Shown in pieces: positions 32,225-41,068 of a stretch of DNA of 64,000 nt (position 1 is its first letter; each line of letters opens with the position of its first letter). The notes beneath the pieces are model-generated. The model was not told the DNA's origin. It ran no database searches and was given only the letters and a program-made list of their open reading frames with translations. The stretch spans positions 5,830 through 69,829 of the forward strand of contig JBMFHR010000003.1 of assembly GCA_049976725.1 (NCBI GenBank), given 5' to 3'. The translations under genes and the position numbers were made by a program. Origin of the DNA: Conexivisphaera sp049976725. Lineage in GTDB: Archaea > Thermoproteota > Nitrososphaeria > Conexivisphaerales > Conexivisphaeraceae.

Positions 32225-33772
32225 ACGTCGTTCAGCGAGATCTCGCCGAGCGAGTTCTTCTACAGGAACAGGGACCTGGCAGGCTTCACGAACCCCGCCA
32301 GGGCCCTCTACTTCTCCCTGAAGGAGCTCGTGGAGAACTCCCTGGACTCCTGCGAGTCGGCCGGGATAACACCCGAGCTCCTCATATCCGTCGGGGTGGA
32401 CGAGGATGGGCCGTCCGAGGATCCCAGGTTCTACAGGCTGACCGTGCAGGACAACGGGACTGGGATACCCAGCGGCAACCTCGCCGACGCCTTCGGGCGC
32501 ATATTCTACGGCAACAAGTTCAGGCTCAAGCAGTCCCGCGGGGTATTCGGCATGGGCGCCACGATGACGCTGCTATACGCTCAGGCGACGGTCGGCAAGC
32601 CGTCGTTCGTCGCCAGCTCGACCACCGGCAGGCGATACCACGGCGTCCTGATGAAGGTGGACATAGAGAGGAACCGCCCAATAGTGCTGAGGAGGGTGGA
32701 GGGCAGGGCGCGCGGCTGGAGGGGGACGCTGGTCAGCGCGGTCGTCCTAGGGGACTACCAGAAGGCGGAGGGCAAGATAGTGAGCTACTTGGAGCAGACA
32801 GCGATGGCGGCGCCCTACGCTTCCCTGACCTTCAGGGATCCCCGCGGCCGCCAGATAAGGCTGGAGAGGGTTGTGGAGGAAATGCCCAAGCCGCCCCGCG
32901 AGACGCTGCCGCATCCCTCCGGGGTGGACATAGAGACGCTGAGGAAGATGATCAGGGCCTGGAAGGGCGGCAGCATGCTGCAGTTCATGGTGAAGAACTT
33001 CCAGAGGGTTGGCCCCAGGACTGCCGAGTCTTTCCTCAGGTACGCTGGGTTCGACCCGAACTCCAGCCCGAGGGACCTGAGCGATCCGGAGCTGTCCAGG
33101 CTGGCGTCTGCCCTGAGGAGCTACACTGGGTTCCTGCCGCCGGACGCCAGCTACCTGTCAGTCCTGGGGCACGAGCTCTTGGAGGCCGGCGTCCGGCGGC
33201 TGCTCGATCCCGAGTTCTGCAGGACCGTGGTCAGGCGCCCGCAGGCGTACGAGGGTCATCCGTTCGTCGTGGAGGCGGCGGTGGCCTACGGTGGCCCCAG
33301 GCTCAAGCCCGGGCTAACTGTCTTCAGGTTCGCCAACAGGATACCGCTCCTGTACGATGAGTCCAGCGACGTCACGTGGAAGGTCCTGAACTCCATGGAC
33401 CTTCGCTCCTACAGGGTCAAGCCGGAGGACCCCATAGGAGTCATAGTCCACGTGGTGTCCACGAAGATACCGTACAAGACGATCGGCAAGGAGTACATCG
33501 CGGACAGGCCGGAGGTCGAGAGGGAGATCAGGCTAGCCCTCAGGGACGCGTTCAGGGCGCTCAGGAATTACCTGAGCAGGAAGGAGCGCATGGTCGGCGT
33601 CGTGCGCAGGGCCAACGTGTACGCCAAGTACATGTCCCTTATAGCGAGGTTCTCGGCGGAGCTGGCCGAGCGCGACCGCGTGCCCAAGTATGATATATTA
33701 ATCCCGAAGGGCATGGTCCAGGACATTGGGGAGGCATCGCGGGACCAGGAAGGCGGCGCTGGCCAAGCTTAA
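32225..33772 (+). CDS. top6B: DNA topoisomerase VI subunit B
   Basis: ATPase subunit of Topo VI. GHKL/Bergerat motifs are present: ELVENSLDS, DNGTGIP and GVFGMGATM, followed by helix-two-turn-helix and transducer domains; about 515 residues. The problem is the start. The conserved N-terminus (SFSEISPSEFFYRNRD) lies upstream of the first in-frame ATG, yet between the in-frame TGA at 32216-32218 and that region there is no ATG, GTG or TTG. A strong GGAGGTGAT at 32211-32219 points to ACG 32225 as initiator, or to an ATG mutated or misread as ACG. Together with top6A it relaxes and decatenates DNA. Confidence 0.9.
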   Translation, partial: TSFSEISPSEFFYRNRDLAGFTNPARALYFSLKELVENSLDSCESAGITPELLISVGVDEDGPSEDPRFYRLTVQDNGTGIPSGNLADAFGRIFYGNKFRLKQSRGVFGMGATMTLLYAQATVGKPSFVASSTTGRRYHGVLMKVDIERNRPIVLRRVEGRARGWRGTLVSAVVLGDYQKAEGKIVSYLEQTAMAAPYASLTFRDPRGRQIRLERVVEEMPKPPRETLPHPSGVDIETLRKMIRAWKGGSMLQFMVKNFQRVGPRTAESFLRYAGFDPNSSPRDLSDPELSRLASALRSYTGFLPPDASYLSVLGHELLEAGVRRLLDPEFCRTVVRRPQAYEGHPFVVEAAVAYGGPRLKPGLTVFRFANRIPLLYDESSDVTWKVLNSMDLRSYRVKPEDPIGVIVHVVSTKIPYKTIGKEYIADRPEVEREIRLALRDAFRALRNYLSRKERMVGVVRRANVYAKYMSLIARFSAELAERDRVPKYDILIPKGMVQDIGEASRDQEGGAGQA

Positions 33773-34793
33773 GGGGCTCGGGGAGCTGGTGTACGAACAG
33801 ATAGAGCACGGGGAGTACCCCGTGCTCAGGATACCCGATAGGAGCGTCAACAACATAATCTACGATGAGAAGCTCGGCCAGTACATACTGGGCCCCAAGA
33901 AGTTCATCAGGACCACGCGCAACGTGAAGCACCTGAGGGCCTTCGCCCAGCTCTTGTGGCTGGCCTACTTCTCAAAGCTGCTTGTCGGCTCGCACAAGAC
34001 CTCAACCCTCAGGGACGTGTTCTACTCCGCCCAGGCTTACAACGTGGAGTTCGAGGATCAGGACGAGTCGGACGAGAGGGTGACGGAGCTCGAGGCGCTA
34101 CTGGGGATGGCCAGGGAGGAGTTCAACATATACCCCGAGGAGAGGAGCTCCATCTTCGGCCGCCTCACCATCGAGTACAACATACCGGGGTACGAGGGCA
34201 GGAGGCTGGACCTCACGTCGCACCCGGACGGCGTGATGATAGGACCGGCCCTGACCACGGCGGACTTCGTAGACACGGACGCCGAGATGGTCATAGCGAT
34301 AGAGAAGGGCGGCCTCTTCACTAGGTTCATAGAGGAGAAGGTCCACGAAAGGTTCAGGGCGATCCTGATCAACACGGCCGGCCAGGCGCCGAGGGCCACG
34401 AGGTACCTCCTCAGGAGGCTCAGGAACGAGCTGAACCTGCCGGTCTACGTCCTCACCGACGGCGACCCCTGGGGGATGCACATCGCGATGGTGATAATAT
34501 CGGGATCCGCTAACGCCGCCCACCTGACGCAGCTTAACGTGCCCGACGCCTCCTGGATAGGCGTCTGGGCCACCGACATAGTGAAGTACAAGCTGCCGTT
34601 CGACAAGCTCACCGACGTGGACATTAAGCGGCTCAGGGAGCTCTCCAGGGATCCCAGGTACTCGGGCGAGCCCTGGAGCTCGCAGATAGACGCTTTCCTG
34701 AAGCACCGCAGGAAGTCCGAGCAGGAGGCGTTCGCCAAGTACGGCCTGACTTACATAGTCGACAGGTACCTCCCGGACAAGCTCGGGCGCTAG
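33726..34793 (+). CDS. top6A: DNA topoisomerase VI subunit A
   Basis: 355 residues. The catalytic tyrosine is Y100 in LRDVFYSAQAY, in the winged-helix domain; the Toprim domain has EKGG (Glu) and DGDPWG (Asp pair). It is the Spo11-like DNA-cutting subunit. Starts at TTG 33726, overlapping top6B by 47 bp, so the subunits are probably translationally coupled. The run ends here, just before a convergent tRNA-Asn. Confidence 0.97.
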   Translation: MGRHRGTRKAALAKLKGLGELVYEQIEHGEYPVLRIPDRSVNNIIYDEKLGQYILGPKKFIRTTRNVKHLRAFAQLLWLAYFSKLLVGSHKTSTLRDVFYSAQAYNVEFEDQDESDERVTELEALLGMAREEFNIYPEERSSIFGRLTIEYNIPGYEGRRLDLTSHPDGVMIGPALTTADFVDTDAEMVIAIEKGGLFTRFIEEKVHERFRAILINTAGQAPRATRYLLRRLRNELNLPVYVLTDGDPWGMHIAMVIISGSANAAHLTQLNVPDASWIGVWATDIVKYKLPFDKLTDVDIKRLRELSRDPRYSGEPWSSQIDAFLKHRRKSEQEAFAKYGLTYIVDRYLPDKLGR

Positions 34794-34807
34794 GTCGCGC
34801 GAGGAGG

Positions 34808-34895
34808 CGCCGCCGGCCCGACTCGAACGGGCGACCTACTGGTCTCCGCGTGCGGCCCTAACAGCCAGCCGCTCTACCGACTGAGCTACGGCGGC
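34808..34895 (-). tRNA. tRNA-Asn (GUU) with a 15-nt intron
   Basis: Acceptor GCCGCCG/CGGCGGC, D arm with GCTC, anticodon stem GCTGG/CCAGT, T arm GCCCG-TTCGAGT-CGGGC, discriminator G as expected for tRNA-Asn. The anticodon loop CTGTTAA is interrupted after position 37 by 15 extra nucleotides; removing them leaves a standard 73-nt tRNA. CCA is not encoded. Confidence 0.93.
34844..34858 (-). other. tRNA-Asn intron (canonical 37/38 position)
   Basis: Fifteen nucleotides (GGGCCGCACGCGGAG on the minus strand) between A37 and A38. CCG/CGG can form a tiny hairpin, consistent with a relaxed bulge-helix-bulge. Splicing would need an EndA endonuclease and RtcB ligase, both encoded within 10 kb. Confidence 0.85.
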
Positions 34896-34917
34896 GCCCC
34901 TAGGGAGCTCCAGGGTT

Positions 34918-34925
34918 GTTATAAG
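34918..34925 (-). promoter_or_regulatory. TATA box of tRNA-Asn
   Basis: CTTATAAC on the minus strand, about 26 nt upstream of the tRNA. Confidence 0.65.
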
Positions 34926-34958
34926 CGTTCTGAGGCAATCGACCCGGCGTGAACTAAC

Positions 34959-34968
34959 GTTTTTAAGG
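34959..34968 (+). promoter_or_regulatory. TATA box of tRNA-CAU
   Basis: GTTTTTAAGG, about 26 nt upstream of the tRNA and the only promoter visible before the aminotransferase gene. Confidence 0.6.
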
Positions 34969-34989
34969 AAAGCGGAATCCCCCCAAAAG

Positions 34990-35063
34990 GGGCCCGTAGC
35001 TCAGCTTGGCGGAGCGGCCGGCTCATAACCGGTAGGTCGTGGGTTCAAATCCCACCGGGCCCA
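34990..35063 (+). tRNA. tRNA (CAU anticodon), elongator Met or Ile2
   Basis: Acceptor GGGCCCG/CGGGCCC, anticodon stem GCCGG/CCGGT, loop CTCATAA (anticodon CAT), T arm GTGGG-TTCAAAT-CCCAC, discriminator A. It lacks the GGG/CCC anticodon-stem pairs and A1-U72 expected of archaeal initiator tRNA. The GGGCCCGTAGCTCAG start resembles archaeal tRNA-Ile, so it may be the agmatidine-modified Ile2; I cannot decide from sequence alone. Confidence 0.9.
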
Positions 35064-35095
35064 CGCTCTCCGGAACAGTTATCTTCAACTTCAGG

Positions 35096-36301
35096 ATGGA
35101 CGCCGAGTTCGTGGAGTCCGGGTGGAGGGAGCGGCTGTCATCGGCGGCCTCGCGTCTGGAGAGCTCGCCTGTCGAGATGGCGTACAGGCTGGTCAGGGCC
35201 TCGGATACCAGGCTGATAAACATGGCCAGCGGGAACCCGGACCCCGAGATAGTGCCCGTCAAGGAGCTGGCCGAGATCACCCAGGAGGTCATGGGCGCCC
35301 TCGGCTACGAGTCGCTGATCTACCCCGACGCTGGCGGGCTGGAGGACCTGAGGAAGGAGATCAGGCTTTACATGGGGAGGGAGGGGATATCGCTGCCCAA
35401 GGACTACGAGCTATCGATAACTAGCGGGGCGCAGCACGCGTTCAAGCTCATGTCGGAGCTGCTAGCCGGCGACGGCGTGAGCGTCGTCTGCGAGAGCCCG
35501 ACCTTCGTGGAGACCCTCGCGCCGCTGAAGCTCCGCTCCCGGGTCTACGGCATCCCCTTCGAGTCCGGCAGGCTGAACTTTGACCTCATGGAGAGGACGC
35601 TCAGGGAGCTCGGCCCGGGCCGCGCGATCGTCTACCTGATACCCACGTGCCACAACCCAACCGGCATCACCATGAGCGAGGACGACAGGCGCCGCGTCCT
35701 GGAGCTCGCAAGCAGGCACGATGCGGTGATCATAGAGGACGAGCCATACAGGGCGTTCTCCGACGCCCAGCCCCCGGCGCTCGTCTCGCTGGACGACGAG
35801 TCGCGCGTGATCTACGTGGGGACGCTGAGCAAGGTCCTCGCTCCCGGCCTCAGGATAGGGTGGATCGCCGCCCCGAGGGAGATAGCCGAGGCGGTGTCCA
35901 TGCTCGAGAACTACGACATAACGACGTCGACCCTGACGCAGCACGTGGCTCTGGAGTCCTTCCGCCACGGCCTGGTGGACACGATGTCGTCCATCCTCAG
36001 GTCCCACTACCTGACGAAGCGCCGCGTGCTAGAGGAGTCGCTGAGCGACAGCATGCCGCCGAACGTGAGCTGGGAGCCCAACGGCTGCGGCCTTTTCCAG
36101 CTGATCGTGGCTTCCGGATTCGACGCGGAGAGGCGCCTGATTGACGCGATAAGGAGGGGGGTGATCTACGTCCCGGCCCGCAGGTTCTTCGTGCCGGAGG
36201 GGGATGCCGGCAGCATCAGGCTGAGCCTGGGACCTCCCACGAGGGACGAGATCGTGGAGGGAGTGCGCGTGCTGGCCGGGCTGATCTCGGAGTACAGCTA
36301 G
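35096..36301 (+). CDS. PLP-dependent class I aminotransferase (LysN/2-aminoadipate type)
   Basis: 401 residues, fold type I. The substrate-binding YPDAGGLEDLR, the NPTG motif in PTCHNPTGITMS, EDEPYRAFS, and GTLSKVLAPGLRIGW with the Schiff-base Lys are all in place. The family includes 2-aminoadipate, aromatic and branched-chain aminotransferases; the exact amino acid is not readable. It begins only 33 bp after the tRNA-CAU gene with no room for a separate promoter, so it may be cotranscribed with the tRNA. Convergent with the cyclodeaminase-family gene (4 bp overlap). Confidence 0.88.
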   Translation: MDAEFVESGWRERLSSAASRLESSPVEMAYRLVRASDTRLINMASGNPDPEIVPVKELAEITQEVMGALGYESLIYPDAGGLEDLRKEIRLYMGREGISLPKDYELSITSGAQHAFKLMSELLAGDGVSVVCESPTFVETLAPLKLRSRVYGIPFESGRLNFDLMERTLRELGPGRAIVYLIPTCHNPTGITMSEDDRRRVLELASRHDAVIIEDEPYRAFSDAQPPALVSLDDESRVIYVGTLSKVLAPGLRIGWIAAPREIAEAVSMLENYDITTSTLTQHVALESFRHGLVDTMSSILRSHYLTKRRVLEESLSDSMPPNVSWEPNGCGLFQLIVASGFDAERRLIDAIRRGVIYVPARRFFVPEGDAGSIRLSLGPPTRDEIVEGVRVLAGLISEYS

Positions 36302-37248
36302 AGCTCCACGCTGATGGCCGAGCGCCCCAGCTCCTCGTAGACCGCCACGGCCGCGAAGAGGTCCTCCAGCGGCGTTCCCACGCCCTTGTAGAGCACCGGG
36401 CCCCTGGGGCGCCCCCGGTCCCCGCTCCTCCTCAGGAGGCTGGCCAGATCGATCACCTTGTCGCGGCCCAGCGCCCCGCTCCCCAGCGCCCCGCGGAGCT
36501 CCGCCGACTCCTCCAGAGCCGCCTCGGTGTCAACTACCACGAGCGCGCTCCTCCTCACCGTCTCCTCGTCGACCTCCCTCGAGTTGACGTCCAGCCAGCC
36601 AATGGATATTATCAGCGCGTCGCGCTCGGGATCCAGCGAGCTGCCGGGGAAAACCGGCGTCCTGGACGTGGTGGCAGCCACAATCACGTCCGACTCCCTC
36701 GCGATGGCCTCCGGGCTTCCCGCGAGGCTGACCTCCGCGATGGTTCCCACCGATGACGCGAAGGACTCGGCGCGCCCCCGGTCCGGATCGTGGACCAGGA
36801 TCCTCCTGAGGCGCAGCACCCTGGCCAGGGCCGCCGCGTGCGCCCTGGCCTGCAGCCCAGCGCCCAGGAAGCCAACCGTCAGATCGCCGCCCGGCGCCAG
36901 GTGCTTGGCCACCACCGCGCTTGTGGCCCCCGTCCGGTAGGCGGTCAGGATGCCGCCCTCCATTATCGAGAGGGGCACGCCCGTGGCGCGCCTCGCCAGC
37001 AGCACCAGCGAGTTGGCGGTCGGCAGGCCCGCCGCGGCGTTCCCGGGATGTATGGCTATGTACTTGGCCACGTAGTGCTCGTCGTCGTGGGCCGACATTA
37101 TGAGGACCGTCCCCGCGCCCAGATCCGCTATCACCCTGGGCTCCTGCCTCGCCCTCCCGCGTGAGAACCCGGCCTCCACGGCCTCCACTATCCTCCCGAT
37201 GTCCACCCTGCGGGAGATGTCCTCGCCCGATATCACCGATAACTCCAT
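36298..37248 (-). CDS. Ornithine cyclodeaminase / mu-crystallin family protein
   Basis: 316 residues. AYRTGATSAVVAKHLAPGG (substrate site) and the NAD-binding VGFLGAGLQARAHAAAL are typical of the OCD/mu-crystallin family, which includes ornithine cyclodeaminase, archaeal alanine dehydrogenase and ketimine reductases. DVIVAATTSRTPVF is the family core. Its specific substrate is uncertain; the adjacent aminotransferase suggests amino-acid metabolism. Starts at ATG 37248, 26 nt below a TATA box. Confidence 0.87.
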   Translation of the reverse strand: MELSVISGEDISRRVDIGRIVEAVEAGFSRGRARQEPRVIADLGAGTVLIMSAHDDEHYVAKYIAIHPGNAAAGLPTANSLVLLARRATGVPLSIMEGGILTAYRTGATSAVVAKHLAPGGDLTVGFLGAGLQARAHAAALARVLRLRRILVHDPDRGRAESFASSVGTIAEVSLAGSPEAIARESDVIVAATTSRTPVFPGSSLDPERDALIISIGWLDVNSREVDEETVRRSALVVVDTEAALEESAELRGALGSGALGRDKVIDLASLLRRSGDRGRPRGPVLYKGVGTPLEDLFAAVAVYEELGRSAISVEL

Positions 37249-37271
37249 AGTTCAGGCTCCTCGGCAGCGTC

Positions 37272-37279
37272 AAATAAGC
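37272..37279 (-). promoter_or_regulatory. TATA box of the OCD-family gene
   Basis: Core of CGCTTATTTG on the minus strand, about 27 nt from ATG 37248. Confidence 0.55.
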
Positions 37280-37313
37280 GTACGCAATTTACGGGCAGCG
37301 AACGCTAGATAGG

Positions 37314-37322
37314 GATATATAG
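37314..37322 (+). promoter_or_regulatory. TATA box of the PhoU-domain gene
   Basis: GATATATAG, about 26 nt upstream of GTG 37344. Confidence 0.6.
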
Positions 37323-37343
37323 CTAGCGATCCCCACCACCGCT

Positions 37344-38393
37344 GTGTCGCAGTCCGAGGAGAGGAGGCTCCAGCTGACCGGCGGGTCCACGTACATAGTT
37401 TCGCTGCCCAAGTGGTGGATAAATGGGCTGGGCCTCAAGAAGGGCGACCCGGTGGCGCTGATACCGCAGCCCGGCGGGGGCCTGCTGGTGCTCCCCGTGT
37501 CCGCGCGCAGGAGGGAGCGCCGCACGGGCGTGCTCGAGGCGCAGCCGCTCGAGGACCGCGACGACGTGGCCAGGAAGCTGCTGGCGATGTACCTGGCCGG
37601 CTACGACGCCATAGAGGTGCGCTTCGGGAACCCCGATATGGTCGAGCTCAGGTCGTACCTGAAGTCCATAATCAGGCGCAAGCTGATAGGGGTCGAGGTC
37701 GTCGAGGAGTCCCAGGACTCCATGGTCGCGCGCTGCCTCCTCAGGTACTCGGAGCTGCCCCTGAAGTCCGTGGTGGAGCGCATGCGCATACTGTCCTCGC
37801 TCATGACGCAGGACGCGCTGAGGGCGGTCGTGGAGGGGGATCAGTCCCTCGCGAACGACGTCGTGGCGAGGGATGACGACATAGACAGGCTGTACTTCCT
37901 CTCGGTCCGCCAGCTGAAGAGCGCGGTCTCAAATCCGGCGGTGGCGAGCGAGATAGGCCTCAGGAGCCTGAGGGAGGCCCTCGGATACAGGCTGATCTCG
38001 AAGAGCCTGGAGAGGATAGCTGATCACGCCGCCGCCGTGGCGCAGGCGACCTTCATGATCGGGAGGTTCCCGGCACAGCTGTCGGACGAGCTGACGGAGT
38101 TCGGCTCGATATCCATGAACGTTGTCGAGGACGCTGTCAGGGCCCTGAACTCGATGGACGAGCGCATAGCCCTGAGGGCCGTGTCCCTCGCGCAGGACGT
38201 GGTGAAGTACGAGGAGAGGCTCAGCCGCGAGGCATTCGAGAGCGGCGCCGACGTGATGTCGGCCGCCGGCATGAAGCTCATGCTGGAGTCTGTGAGGAGG
38301 ATAGCGGAGTACGGGTCCGACATAGCGGAGGTCGTCGTCAACATGGTGGCCGACAGCCTCGTGGAGGCCTCGGCTGGCGGGGACCAGCGCTGA
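37344..38393 (+). CDS. AbrB-like DNA-binding domain fused to PhoU domain
   Basis: 349 residues. The N-terminal ~50 residues (RRLQLTGGSTYIVSLPKWWINGLGLKKGDPVALIPQ) form a SpoVT/AbrB swapped-hairpin fold; residues ~120-340 contain two three-helix PhoU repeats (SLERIADHAAAVAQ and SVRRIAEYGSDIAEVV, each with the E/D-rich metal-binding pattern). Archaeal AbrB-PhoU proteins are thought to be phosphate-responsive regulators. No pst transport genes are adjacent. Leaderless GTG 37344. Confidence 0.9.
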   Translation: MSQSEERRLQLTGGSTYIVSLPKWWINGLGLKKGDPVALIPQPGGGLLVLPVSARRRERRTGVLEAQPLEDRDDVARKLLAMYLAGYDAIEVRFGNPDMVELRSYLKSIIRRKLIGVEVVEESQDSMVARCLLRYSELPLKSVVERMRILSSLMTQDALRAVVEGDQSLANDVVARDDDIDRLYFLSVRQLKSAVSNPAVASEIGLRSLREALGYRLISKSLERIADHAAAVAQATFMIGRFPAQLSDELTEFGSISMNVVEDAVRALNSMDERIALRAVSLAQDVVKYEERLSREAFESGADVMSAAGMKLMLESVRRIAEYGSDIAEVVVNMVADSLVEASAGGDQR

Positions 38394-38556
38394 TCGCGCA
38401 TTTCAAACGGAGGGCGCCGACGGACCAAACGATGCTGACCTCGTCGCTGATTTCCCAATAATTGCGCCTAAATTGCGTTTATCTCGATTATTTTCAACCG
38501 ATGGTTCGTCTAAAATCTTTATTATGCTCCACCACAGTAAAACTTCAGGTGTCAGT
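38394..38556. other. AT-rich upstream region of iorA
   Basis: About 160 bp of visibly AT-rich sequence with the TATA box CTTTATTAT at 38517-38525. No ORF; it may contain regulatory sites for iorA. Confidence 0.4.
38517..38525 (+). promoter_or_regulatory. TATA box of iorAB
   Basis: CTTTATTAT, placing transcription start near 38545-38550, just before TTG 38557. Confidence 0.5.
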
Positions 38557-40440
38557 TTGCCGGGCTACGCTCGTATACTGAACGCCGGCGAGAACGAAAC
38601 GCTGTTCCTCCTGGGGAACGAGGCGGTGGCTCGCGGCCTGCTCGAGGCCGGCGTGGGCTTCGCCGCCACCTACCCGGGGACCCCGTCGAGCGAGGTGGGC
38701 GAGGTCCTGAACGAGGTCGCGGAGGCCGCCGGCATGTACTTCGAGTACTCTGTCAACGAGAAGGTGGCCCTGGAGGAGGCGGCTGCTGCATCGTTCTCGG
38801 GAGTGCGCTCGTTCGCCTTCATGAAGCACGTTGGGCTCAACGTGGCCTCGGACGCGTTCATCAGCCTGGGGTACACGGGGGTCCGCGCCGGCCTGGTGGT
38901 CATGTCGGCCGACGACCCGTCCATGTACTCATCGCAGAACGAGCAGGACAACAGGCACTACGCGGAGATCGCGTGGGTCCCGCTCGTTGAGCCATCCAAT
39001 CCGCAGGAGGCCAAGGACTTCCTGGTCCACGCTTTCGACATCTCGGAGCGGCACGGAACCCCGGTGCTCTTCAGGACGACGACCAGGGTCAGCCACATGA
39101 GGGGCATCGTGCGCACGGGGCCCAGGAGGCAGCCGAACGCCAGGGGCAGGTTCGACAGGGATCCGTGGCGCTTCTCGCTGCTCCCAGCGGTCGCGCGCCG
39201 GCTCAAGGACGATCTGGCCAGGAGGTACGAGGGCCTCCGGTCGGAGGCCGAGTCCTCGCCGCTGAACCGCGTCCTGGGCGACGGATCGGAGCTCGGCGCG
39301 ATAACGTCGGGCGCCGCCTACAACTCGCTGATGGACGCGCTGCCGTCCCTGGGACTGGACGTGGACGTGCTCAAGCTGGGAATGTCCAACCCGTTCCCGG
39401 AGGGCCTGGTGAGGTCCTTCCTGAGGGCGCACCGCACCGTGTTCGTGGTCGAGGAGCTGGATCCGTTCCTCGAGATGAGGGTGCGGGCTCTGGCGCAGAT
39501 GTCCGGCATCGGCACGCGCATAATCGGCAAGATGGACGGCCACTTCCCGGTAGAGTACGAGTACACCCCCGACTCCGTGAGGCGCGCCATCGCGGCCGCC
39601 CTCGGGCTGCGCCTCGAGGAACCCGCCCTCGTGGACCTGGGCCAGGACCTGCCCCCCAGGCCTCCCGTCATGTGCCCCGGGTGCCCCCACAGGGCCACTT
39701 ACTATGCGGTGGCGCTGGCGCTGAAGCAGCTCAAGTTAAAGGCGGTGGTTTTCCCCAACGACATAGGCTGCTACGGGATGGGCTTCTACAAGCCCTTCGA
39801 GATGGGCGACGTCACGCTCTGCATGGGCTCCTCGGTGGGGACGGCCAACGGGTTCTCGCAGGTCACCGACCAGCGGGTAATCGCGTTCATAGGGGACTCC
39901 ACGTTCTTCCACGCGGGGCTCCCGGCCCTGGTGAACGCCGTGCACAACAACCGCCGCTTCCTGCTGATCGTGATGGACAACGGCACGACTGCCATGACGG
40001 GCTTCGAGCCGCCGCCCAATGCCCCCTACGGGGCAGGTGGGAGGCCTTTGACCCCGATCCGGATAGAGGAGGTCGCGAGGGCTATCGGCGCGAAGTACGT
40101 GAGGGTCGTCGATCCCTACGACCTGCGGGGCACGCTGTCGGCGGTCAAGGAGGCGCTGGCGTCGGACGGCGTCTCCGTCGTGGTCGCCAGAAGGGAGTGC
40201 GCGCTGCTGCGCGACGCGGAGCTGCGCAGGAGGGGCGAGCCGGTGCAGGCCTACGAGGTGGATCAGGACAAGTGCGCAAAGTGCCTCAACTGCGTGGAGG
40301 ACTTCTCGTGTCCCTCCTTCTACGTTGACGAGGGCGGGCTGGTCAGGATAGATCCCAGCCTCTGCGACGGGTGCGGGGTCTGCGCGCAGAGGCTGGTCTG
40401 TCCACCGGCAGCCATAACGAAGCCCAGGGGTGAGGGCTGA
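38557..40440 (+). CDS. iorA: Indolepyruvate ferredoxin oxidoreductase alpha subunit
   Basis: About 627 residues. An N-terminal pyruvate-ferredoxin-oxidoreductase-like domain (FAATYPGTPSSEVGEVL), a central domain II, a TPP domain (MCPGCPHRATYYAV, GCYGMGFYKP, AFIGDSTFFHAG, NGTTAMTGF) and a C-terminal ferredoxin domain with two cysteine sets (CAKCLNC..C and CDGCGVC..C). It oxidises aryl pyruvates from aromatic amino acids to aryl-acetyl-CoA. I chose TTG 38557 because upstream ATGs at 38473 and 38524 lie upstream of or inside the TATA box. Confidence 0.94.
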   Translation: MPGYARILNAGENETLFLLGNEAVARGLLEAGVGFAATYPGTPSSEVGEVLNEVAEAAGMYFEYSVNEKVALEEAAAASFSGVRSFAFMKHVGLNVASDAFISLGYTGVRAGLVVMSADDPSMYSSQNEQDNRHYAEIAWVPLVEPSNPQEAKDFLVHAFDISERHGTPVLFRTTTRVSHMRGIVRTGPRRQPNARGRFDRDPWRFSLLPAVARRLKDDLARRYEGLRSEAESSPLNRVLGDGSELGAITSGAAYNSLMDALPSLGLDVDVLKLGMSNPFPEGLVRSFLRAHRTVFVVEELDPFLEMRVRALAQMSGIGTRIIGKMDGHFPVEYEYTPDSVRRAIAAALGLRLEEPALVDLGQDLPPRPPVMCPGCPHRATYYAVALALKQLKLKAVVFPNDIGCYGMGFYKPFEMGDVTLCMGSSVGTANGFSQVTDQRVIAFIGDSTFFHAGLPALVNAVHNNRRFLLIVMDNGTTAMTGFEPPPNAPYGAGGRPLTPIRIEEVARAIGAKYVRVVDPYDLRGTLSAVKEALASDGVSVVVARRECALLRDAELRRRGEPVQAYEVDQDKCAKCLNCVEDFSCPSFYVDEGGLVRIDPSLCDGCGVCAQRLVCPPAAITKPRGEG

Positions 40441-41063
40441 TGCGCGCGGGCCGCGACAGCATCAACATAATCATAGCAGGAGTGGGCGGCCAGGGGAACG
40501 TCACCGCCGGCATCATAATGGGCGAGGCCGCGCGGCTCGCCGGGCTCAACGCCGTCATGTCGGAGATCCACGGGCTGGCGCAGAGGGGCGGCATCGTGTC
40601 GGTCGACTTCAGGATAGGCAACGTCTACGGGCCGATAATACCGGACGGCGAGGTGGACCTGATCCTGGGGTTCGAGATCCTGGAGTCGCTGAGGGCCCTC
40701 AGCAGGGCGAGGCCCGGCACCGTCGTCATCACGAGCACCGAGAGGATAGTGCCGTCGAGCGTCAACGTTGGGGAGGCGAAGTACCCGGACCTGGGCGACC
40801 TCAGGAGCAGGGCGGTCGCACGGGGCGCGAGAATCTACGAGATAGACGCGCCCTCCATAGCCCTGGCCGCCGGATCCGCGCTGGCCTCCAACATGGTCAT
40901 GGTGGGCGCCGCCATGGGCGCCGGCTTCCTGCCCGTGGGCATGAACCACGTGAGGGACGCGATAAGGATTCACTTCAGGGAGCGCCTGTGGGAGGTCAAC
41001 GAGCGCGCCGTGGAGATGGGCTTTCAGGAGATTCGGCGCCTGATGGGCGCCGCCGTGCCCTGA
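40440..41063 (+). CDS. iorB: Indolepyruvate ferredoxin oxidoreductase beta subunit
   Basis: 207 residues, gamma-type oxidoreductase domain: IIIAGVGGQGNVTAGIIMGEAA and SEIHGLAQRGGIVS are the conserved signatures of IorB. ATG 40440 overlaps the iorA stop by one base (TGATG), so subunits are made together. The complex passes electrons to ferredoxin during peptide fermentation. Confidence 0.95.
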   Translation: MRAGRDSINIIIAGVGGQGNVTAGIIMGEAARLAGLNAVMSEIHGLAQRGGIVSVDFRIGNVYGPIIPDGEVDLILGFEILESLRALSRARPGTVVITSTERIVPSSVNVGEAKYPDLGDLRSRAVARGARIYEIDAPSIALAAGSALASNMVMVGAAMGAGFLPVGMNHVRDAIRIHFRERLWEVNERAVEMGFQEIRRLMGAAVP

Positions 41064-41068
41064 GTGCG

